45,713 bases of DNA, taken from the IMG/VR virus record IMGVR_UViG_3300031951_000309, positions 1 to 45,713 of that record, one strand, 5' to 3'. Of this stretch, positions 41,338 to 45,713 are shown one piece after another. Below the pieces are notes generated by a model, which was given only the letters and a program-made list of their open reading frames with translations, ran no database searches and had not been told where the DNA came from. The position numbers and the translations under genes were made by a program. Position 1 is the stretch's first letter, and each line of letters begins with the position of its first letter. Source of the stretch: a virus.

Positions 41338-41540
41338 GCGCGGTCCTGGTCTCGGATCCCGAACGTGTCGTTCCGGATCAGCTTGAACTGGTCGGTGGTC
41401 ATGTGCCGGATCACGCCGTCCTCGTCGAGCACGATCGCGAAGACGTCGTTCGAGAAGGCGCCCCCGTCCCGGACGTAGATCAGCATGCCGTAGCCGAGGG
41501 GTGTCTCGACCGGCATGGGGTTGCGGAACTCGTGGATCAT
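41334..41540 (-). CDS. Small protein of unknown function, 68 residues
   Basis: MIHEFRNPMPVETPLGYGML, then IYVRDGGAFSNDVFAIVLDEDGVIRH. It looks like a small beta barrel (SH3-like or KOW-like spacing) but no family is certain. Coupled on both sides by ATGA overlaps. Confidence 0.65.
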   Translation of the reverse strand: MIHEFRNPMPVETPLGYGMLIYVRDGGAFSNDVFAIVLDEDGVIRHMTTDQFKLIRNDTFGIRDQDRA

Positions 41541-41782
41541 GGCCGGCCCTCCTTCAGCTTGATGGTCCGGTCATGGTACTGCCAGCCCTGGCCGGCGACG
41601 TACGCGCGGACAGTGGCGTTGGCCTCCTTGCCGTCGGACCTGATCACCAGGACGACGTCGCCCTCGTCGACGTCGAGATCAGGCCGGCCGGAGCCGGCCA
41701 TGTCCTCGATCGCGTTGACGATCATGTTGTCAGCCCAGGCCTCGAAGCCGAGGCGATTGACCATGTGGGGGTCGGGGGTCAC
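41537..41782 (-). CDS. Small protein of unknown function, 81 residues
   Basis: GTG at 41782 overlaps the previous stop (GTGA). An ATG at 41764, directly after CCCGACCCCCAC, fits the C/A leader pattern and is a good alternative. The sequence HMVNRLGFEAWADNMIVNAI, then DVDEGDVVLVIRSDGKEANATV, is unassigned. Coupled to the next gene by ATGA. Confidence 0.62.
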   Translation of the reverse strand: MTPDPHMVNRLGFEAWADNMIVNAIEDMAGSGRPDLDVDEGDVVLVIRSDGKEANATVRAYVAGQGWQYHDRTIKLKEGRP

Positions 41783-42132
41783 GGCTGCTTGCCCTCCTTG
41801 GCGGCGTTCCACGCATCGCTTTCGATATTTGGCTCATCGGAGTCCCACCTGTCGTGAAGAAAGATTAGTCGTTTCTGCATCGCATCCCCCGCCTTGCGGA
41901 GCCGCTCGACCTCGGCCTTGAGGCGGTCAATCTCAAGGTCGCCGTGTTTGCACAGTTTGTCGGTGTTCTGCGTCAGCCGCTCGACCTCGGCCTTTAGGCG
42001 GGCGTTCTCGGCGCGCAGGTCCTTCATCTCCAGGTCCCGGCACGTGATGATCAGGTTCTTCTCGCGCTCCAGGCGCTTGACGTCGTCGATCAGCACGAGC
42101 ATGCGTGCGTAGTCGGTGATACCTTCGCTCAT
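41779..42132 (-). CDS. Coiled-coil protein, 117 residues
   Basis: The middle (KRLEREKNLIITCRDLEM, DLRAENARLKAEVERL, then IDRLKAEVERLRKAG) is a long heptad-rich coiled coil with two copies of RLKAEVERL. Likely a dimeric accessory protein. ATGA overlap with the upstream gene. Very similar in layout to that gene, so the two may be related by duplication or may pair with each other. Confidence 0.68.
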   Translation of the reverse strand: MSEGITDYARMLVLIDDVKRLEREKNLIITCRDLEMKDLRAENARLKAEVERLTQNTDKLCKHGDLEIDRLKAEVERLRKAGDAMQKRLIFLHDRWDSDEPNIESDAWNAAKEGKQP

Positions 42133-42491
42133 TTGAAAGGATCCTCTTTTACGAGGTGGGCCCAGTCGGAAAGCTCGTGGCACTGGCGGTCCTGGATCCA
42201 GCACTTGCGCGGAGATCCGCGCGCGATGTACCTGGCCATGCGTTCGCCGGCTTCGGTCAGGAGCCTGACCTGTCCCCTCAGCCTGGCGTTCTCGGCCTTG
42301 ACGTCGTCGAGCTCTACGAGCTGAGCGCCGATGGTGTCTACGTCGGCGACGGCCCGGCGGATCACGGCGACGACCTCCTTGTGGAGGGCGCCGGCGAGGG
42401 CGTTGGCCCGGTCGCGTTCGCGACCGAGCTCCAGGCGAAGGCCGGTGACCTCGCCCATGTCTGGGTACTTATTTGTTGGTGGGGTGCTCAT
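42129..42491 (-). CDS. Coiled-coil protein, 120 residues
   Basis: LRLELGRERDRANALAGAL, then DDVKAENARLRGQVRLLTEAGE is coiled coil; the C-terminal WIQDRQCHELSDWAHLVKED includes two cysteines. Shares KAENARL and the long-helix layout with the next gene. The start overlaps the end of the small terminase gene by 23 bases. Function unknown. Confidence 0.65.
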   Translation of the reverse strand: MSTPPTNKYPDMGEVTGLRLELGRERDRANALAGALHKEVVAVIRRAVADVDTIGAQLVELDDVKAENARLRGQVRLLTEAGERMARYIARGSPRKCWIQDRQCHELSDWAHLVKEDPFK

Positions 42492-43095
42492 GGTTGGGAG
42501 AGTCTGGAGTCACGTCGATCACGGGCCGGCCGTCAATCTCTTGTGACTTCTCGTGCCCGCGCACGACAGTCTTCACAGTGGTCTTGACGGACTCAAAGGT
42601 GGCCTGGCCCTGGCGGATCAGCTCCTCGAGCTCATGGATCGACATCTGGGACAGGTCCTTCTTGGACTTCTGGAGCCCGAGCTGTAGGCCGGCCGCGACC
42701 GCGGAGAGACCATGGCCGGAGGCCTCGAGCACCCAGCGCGCGGCCTGGAACCTGGCCTGCGCCGGCGCGGACGGATCGTTGAGCATGTTGTACATGGTCT
42801 GCCAGGCGCGCGTCGCGCCGTCGGTCTTGATCTTCTGGTCGCGTAGCTGTTCGACGGCCAGGCGGATCTTCGGGCGCTCGAGGTTCTGCTGTGCCTGGAC
42901 GCGGGCGCAATCCTGGGAATAGCCGGCGGTGATCGCGGCCTGGGTCCCGTTGCCCCCGTTCTCGACGTAGGCCTCGACGAACTTGGCCTGCATCTCGGTG
43001 AGGTTCATGGTCGGCACGATCCGGCCGGTGTCGGTGTCGTTGACAGTGACACCGCCCTTCCAGGCGGCGCCCTGACCCGAGTTAGGGGTGTTCAT
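42469..43095 (-). CDS. terS: Terminase small subunit
   Basis: A 208-residue DNA-recognition subunit for packaging. LTEMQAKFVEAYVENGGNGT, then QAAITAGYSQDCARVQAQ, is the helix-turn-helix of terminase_2 (XtmA-like) proteins; a helical oligomerisation region and a short charged tail follow. The ATG at 43095 overlaps the stop of the muralytic gene (ATGA). It is unusual that it lies in the early block, on the far side of the genome from the large subunit's operon. Confidence 0.82.
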   Translation of the reverse strand: MNTPNSGQGAAWKGGVTVNDTDTGRIVPTMNLTEMQAKFVEAYVENGGNGTQAAITAGYSQDCARVQAQQNLERPKIRLAVEQLRDQKIKTDGATRAWQTMYNMLNDPSAPAQARFQAARWVLEASGHGLSAVAAGLQLGLQKSKKDLSQMSIHELEELIRQGQATFESVKTTVKTVVRGHEKSQEIDGRPVIDVTPDSPNHEHPTNK

Positions 43096-43532
43096 CTGAT
43101 CTTGGAAAGGTAGGCGATGTTCTTCTGGGTATGCTTCGGCATCCGGTAGAGCTTGAACCCTAGCCGGCGGAAGCCGGTGAGCCCGCGGTTGAAGCAGGCC
43201 CAGGTCTCGGCCAGGGTGGCCGGCCGGCCTAGCTCGAGGGACACACCGCGCTGGCACATGGCTATCCAGGTGCGCGCGTACTCCTTCGCGATGATCGGAT
43301 CCCTGGCCTTGCTGTAGGGGTGCACGTCCTGGCCGTGCTTCGCGCGGATCTTCGAGCACTCGATCCAGGCCACCTCCCAGAATTGGTAACGGCCGATCGC
43401 ACGGCCGGCGTCGCCGACCGCGTTGTCCGGATCCTTGTGCCCGCCGGTCTCGACGTGGGCGACGGCGTCGACCCAGGTGTCGGGGACAGTGGGCGCGCCC
43501 TGTAGCAGGGCGACCATGAGCAGGGTGTTCAT
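43092..43532 (-). CDS. Lysozyme/lytic transglycosylase-like muralytic enzyme with N-terminal signal
   Basis: A 146-residue protein. MNTLLMVALLQGAPTVP could be a signal or signal-arrest sequence. VDAVAHVETGGHKDPDNAVG, then AGRAIGRYQFWEVAWIECS, fits the catalytic Glu (residue 28) and the GRYQ substrate loop of lysozyme-like/SLT transglycosylase proteins, with AETWACFNRG as the late helix. It may be the endolysin, which would make it distant from the holin cassette, or a virion-associated enzyme. Overlaps both neighbours by ATGA. Confidence 0.75.
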   Translation of the reverse strand: MNTLLMVALLQGAPTVPDTWVDAVAHVETGGHKDPDNAVGDAGRAIGRYQFWEVAWIECSKIRAKHGQDVHPYSKARDPIIAKEYARTWIAMCQRGVSLELGRPATLAETWACFNRGLTGFRRLGFKLYRMPKHTQKNIAYLSKIR

Positions 43533-43756
43533 CGCTTGGATCCTTTCATGGCGCGCTTGAGCGCGCGGACCTGGCGCATGTAGATCCGGTGCTGTTCGCG
43601 CTTCATGACCGGCGCGACCAGGTCGTGGATCTCTTCGGCGTCGGAGATCCTGAGCATGACGAAGCTGTGCCCGGACCGCTTCGCGGTACCGAGGGCGGTA
43701 CCGAGAGCGGAAAGGCCGGTGCGCTTGCGGTCGACGAGCGTGACGAACTCAGCCAC
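43529..43756 (-). CDS. Small basic protein, 75 residues
   Basis: MAEFVTLVDRKRTGLSALGT, then a helix MLRISDAEEIHDLVAPVMKR and a strongly basic end (RQVRALKRAMKGSKR). Might bind nucleic acid. Unrecognised. Stop overlaps the muralytic start (ATGA), start overlaps the gene before it by 8 bases. Confidence 0.62.
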   Translation of the reverse strand: MAEFVTLVDRKRTGLSALGTALGTAKRSGHSFVMLRISDAEEIHDLVAPVMKREQHRIYMRQVRALKRAMKGSKR

Positions 43757-44186
43757 GGCGGGTCTTGGGTTTGCGACCCTTGCCGGACCACTTGAACGAG
43801 ACGCCGACCAGGGACGCGACAGTGCGGACGGATCCTTTGTTCAGCTTGTACTTCTTGCAGGCCTCGTCGATGGTCAGGCCTTCGGCGCTGGCCTTGCGGA
43901 CAGTCTCCTTCATCTTCTCGCCGTACTGCCGGCCGTTGACATTGTCCTCGGCGTCGCACAGCTCGCCTTCGAGCACGTCGTACTTCTGTTCCAGGCTGTC
44001 GAGCCTGGCCCTGGTGTCGGCGTGATCGAGAAGCTCCTGGGCGAGCTGGCCGGTGGTCCGGTCCAGCTTCTCGCAGGTCTCGAGGTATTTGTCAGCGAGC
44101 TGTTCGGCGGCGCTGATCAGGTAGCGGGCGTGACCCCACGGGTTGAGCCACCAGAAGGTGGGCAGTTCGTACTTGTTGTTCTTCAT
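43749..44186 (-). CDS. Coiled-coil and HTH-like protein, 145 residues
   Basis: A helical N-terminal part (AAEQLADKYLETCEKLDRTT...LDSLEQKYDVLEGEL) is a coiled coil. GLTIDEACKKYKLNKGSVRT near the C-terminus is a helix-turn-helix resembling those of recombinase-type or small terminase proteins, followed by a basic tail (KGRKPKTRRG). Probably a DNA-binding regulator or replication accessory. Confidence 0.62.
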   Translation of the reverse strand: MKNNKYELPTFWWLNPWGHARYLISAAEQLADKYLETCEKLDRTTGQLAQELLDHADTRARLDSLEQKYDVLEGELCDAEDNVNGRQYGEKMKETVRKASAEGLTIDEACKKYKLNKGSVRTVASLVGVSFKWSGKGRKPKTRRG

Positions 44187-44201
44187 GTTGGGAGGAAGGC
44201 C

Positions 44202-44396
44202 TTAGGTTTTGCCCTTACGCTTCGGTTTGGCAACCTTCTTTTTCGCTTTATTCTTATGGGACCTGCCGGTCCCTGAGATCGCGGTGAGATCCCCGTATTT
44301 GATGTAGAACGGGGCGTACTTGGAGATCAGCCTGGCGCACCTTTCGTATGCGCTCAGGTTGTCCCCCGTGTTTTCCGGGCGTAGTGGTTGGTTCAT
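44202..44396 (-). CDS. Small basic protein, 64 residues
   Basis: MNQPLRPENTGDNLSAYERC then ARLISKYAPFYIKYGDLTAI and a Lys/Arg tail. Unrecognised. The ATG at 44396 overlaps the primase-helicase stop (ATGA), so it is translated with that gene. Confidence 0.6.
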   Translation of the reverse strand: MNQPLRPENTGDNLSAYERCARLISKYAPFYIKYGDLTAISGTGRSHKNKAKKKVAKPKRKGKT

Positions 44397-45713
44397 TTGC
44401 GGGCGATCTGTTTGGTGACCTCGTCGAACTGGAAGTGATCCCAGTCCTCGGGTTGGTAGGCGCCGGCGTTGAGCTCGGCACCGGCGGAGTCGGTCGCGAT
44501 CGGGCCGTTCGGGATGTCCAGCCAGGTCTTGGACTTGGATCCCTTCGACGCCGCGACGACGACGACCTTGTTCATCAAGAGCTCCTCGACGATGCCGGCG
44601 AACTCATGAGCGCCGGTCTGCCTGAGCAGGGGCGGGAGCTCGGATCGCCGGCGGTACAGTCCGGACTTGGCGTTCTTGCCCTCGTTGCTGTACGGGTGGC
44701 CGGCACGTGCGGCCAGGGTGATCGCGGCCAGGAGCCAGGCGTGGCGCTCGGACAGGTTGACCATGGAGTACGCGTCGTTCGCGGTGACGTCGACGAGCAG
44801 GCCTGACTCGGATCTGAGCAGGGTCTTCTCGCCCTCGTACATCTCGGGGTTGTTGGCCTTGAGCACGCCGAGCTTCCAGAGGGCCCCGCGCTTGGGCTTC
44901 AGGCCCATGCCGGTCATGCGTCGGTCGTAGTCGGCGCAATGCCAGATGCCCAGGACCGCGCGGAACGCGGCCGGCAGGGCCGAGGATCCGCGGATCGCGG
45001 CCTTCATCCCGTCGATGCCCCGGATAGGTTCGTCGCCCTGCTTGCGGATGTGGTGCGTGAAGATCGTGGCCGAGCCGAGCTCGCCGGAGATCTGAGACGC
45101 GAACCGGATGAACTCATTGATGACTGTGGCGCTGTTCTCCTCCCCGTGCAGGACGGAGTTGAGGGTGTCGATGACGACGACGTCGGGCTTCACCTGGCGG
45201 AGCATGTCCATGAGCTCGACCCATTTCCTGGAGGCCTTTGCCTCGCCGGTCCGGGCGTCGTGCTCGACGACGGCGAAGGATCCGCCGGTGTTGATGGTGG
45301 GCAGGATGATCAGGTCATCGCCGGCGTCGCGACGTCGCTGGCCGTTGGGGTCCAGGTCGTTGAGTCGGATGTGGAGCTCGTCCTGGTCGTCCTCGGTCGT
45401 GATGATCACGGCCTTGCCCTTGCGGGTGATGGACTGGCCACACCATTCGTCGGCCGGCTGGGGGCTGGAGATCTTGAGGGCCAGGTCAAGGCACAGGAAC
45501 GTCTTGCCGGCTCCGCCTTCGGCGACCAGGAGGTGGTGCTTGCCGGCCAGGATCAGCTTCTCGACCAGGAACTGTCGCTTCGGGCTGGCGCCCATGCTCC
45601 ACCGGTGTGCGGCCCAGGCCAGGATCCCGCCGGTCTCGGGCTTCGCGATCGGTGCCTCGGGCTTAGGGAAGGGGCCGTGGCCGGAGATGTCATTGCGGAC
45701 CAGGCCCTGCCAC
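44393..45713 (-). CDS. Primase-helicase, C-terminal RecA-like ATPase part (continues from the left end)
   Basis: This is the 3' part of the gene that starts at 1072. AEGGAGKTFLCLDLAL carries Walker A and VVVIDTLNSVL Walker B, as in RepA/DnaB-like AAA_25 hexameric helicases; FTHHIRKQGD and GSSALPAAFRAVLGIWH are the later motifs. A winged-helix-like C-terminal region follows. The in-frame ATG at 45595 is not the real start: the frame continues upstream through the repeat into the primase domain. Base 45692 makes residue 323 Asn here instead of Lys. One gene, broken only by linearisation. Confidence 0.85.
   Translation of the reverse strand, partial: WQGLVRNDISGHGPFPKPEAPIAKPETGGILAWAAHRWSMGASPKRQFLVEKLILAGKHHLLVAEGGAGKTFLCLDLALKISSPQPADEWCGQSITRKGKAVIITTEDDQDELHIRLNDLDPNGQRRRDAGDDLIILPTINTGGSFAVVEHDARTGEAKASRKWVELMDMLRQVKPDVVVIDTLNSVLHGEENSATVINEFIRFASQISGELGSATIFTHHIRKQGDEPIRGIDGMKAAIRGSSALPAAFRAVLGIWHCADYDRRMTGMGLKPKRGALWKLGVLKANNPEMYEGEKTLLRSESGLLVDVTANDAYSMVNLSERHAWLLAAITLAARAGHPYSNEGKNAKSGLYRRRSELPPLLRQTGAHEFAGIVEELLMNKVVVVAASKGSKSKTWLDIPNGPIATDSAGAELNAGAYQPEDWDHFQFDEVTKQIARK
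45589..45713. repeat. Right copy of the terminal direct repeat
   Basis: Matches 1-125 except for A at 45692 in place of C at 104. Joining the two ends restores a 755-residue open frame (1-1072 with 44393-45588). Confidence 0.95.

Noticed and set aside
1-45713. CRISPR array, tRNA genes, diversity-generating retroelement, insertion sequence
   Set aside because: No regularly spaced repeat-spacer pattern, no cloverleaf with a TTCGANTC arm, no reverse transcriptase and no transposase was seen.

Overview
The window is a near-complete, circularly closing genome of a temperate podovirus-like phage, GC-rich by eye. The first 125 bases recur at the right end (45589-45713) with one mismatch, and one gene, a primase-helicase, runs off the left edge and continues in frame at the right edge. 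Seeing a tyrosine integrase, portal, scaffold, capsid, tail tubular A and B proteins, a T7 gp13-like protein and a giant internal virion protein points to a short-tailed phage. A lipobox lipoprotein in the lysis cassette suggests a Gram-negative host. Host identity cannot be read off. Most starts lack a Shine-Dalgarno site and instead follow C/A-rich leaders (CCCAAC, ACACCC, CAACCCAAC), so the host probably initiates translation without SD pairing.

Layout. (1) Early minus-strand block, read from 6597 leftwards through position 1 and on from 45588 to 40153: HTH regulator, conserved partner protein, Sak4-like ATPase, SSB-like protein, a 564-base structured gap, DEAD/DEAH helicase, Cas4-like nuclease, a small protein, primase-helicase, a chain of small genes coupled by ATGA/GTGA overlaps that includes a muralytic enzyme and the small terminase, an iteron-like repeat cluster, and a RusA resolvase. 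(2) Integrase on the plus strand (6705-7718), divergent from the HTH gene. (3) Late minus-strand block, read from 36818 down to 7708: tail fibre, small protein, large terminase, portal, scaffold, capsid, terminator, tail tubular A and B, gp13-like protein, three proteins starting Met-Cys, a 357 aa protein, a 3775 aa polyvalent virion protein, a MazG/DUF1599-like protein, an HNH protein and the lysis cassette. (4) A repeat-rich gene-free region (36819-37667). (5) A plus-strand block of small genes (37773-40103) ending at a terminator that faces RusA.

The most striking system is in block 5. Its first three genes are each preceded by a complete type II hammerhead ribozyme (37668-37728, 38030-38081, 38680-38738). 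All core bases are present and stems I and II show compensatory changes. Self-cleavage would cut the transcript into units that each begin 62-74 bases upstream of a start codon with a capped stem and a C/A-rich leader.

The second notable system is the 3775 aa protein. A ParB-like module, a zinc metallopeptidase, two ADP-ribosyltransferase-like modules, an acetyltransferase-like module and others are separated by repeated SARD[E/D] motifs, which could be linkers or processing sites. No DNA polymerase, RNA polymerase, tRNA or CRISPR array was recognised.
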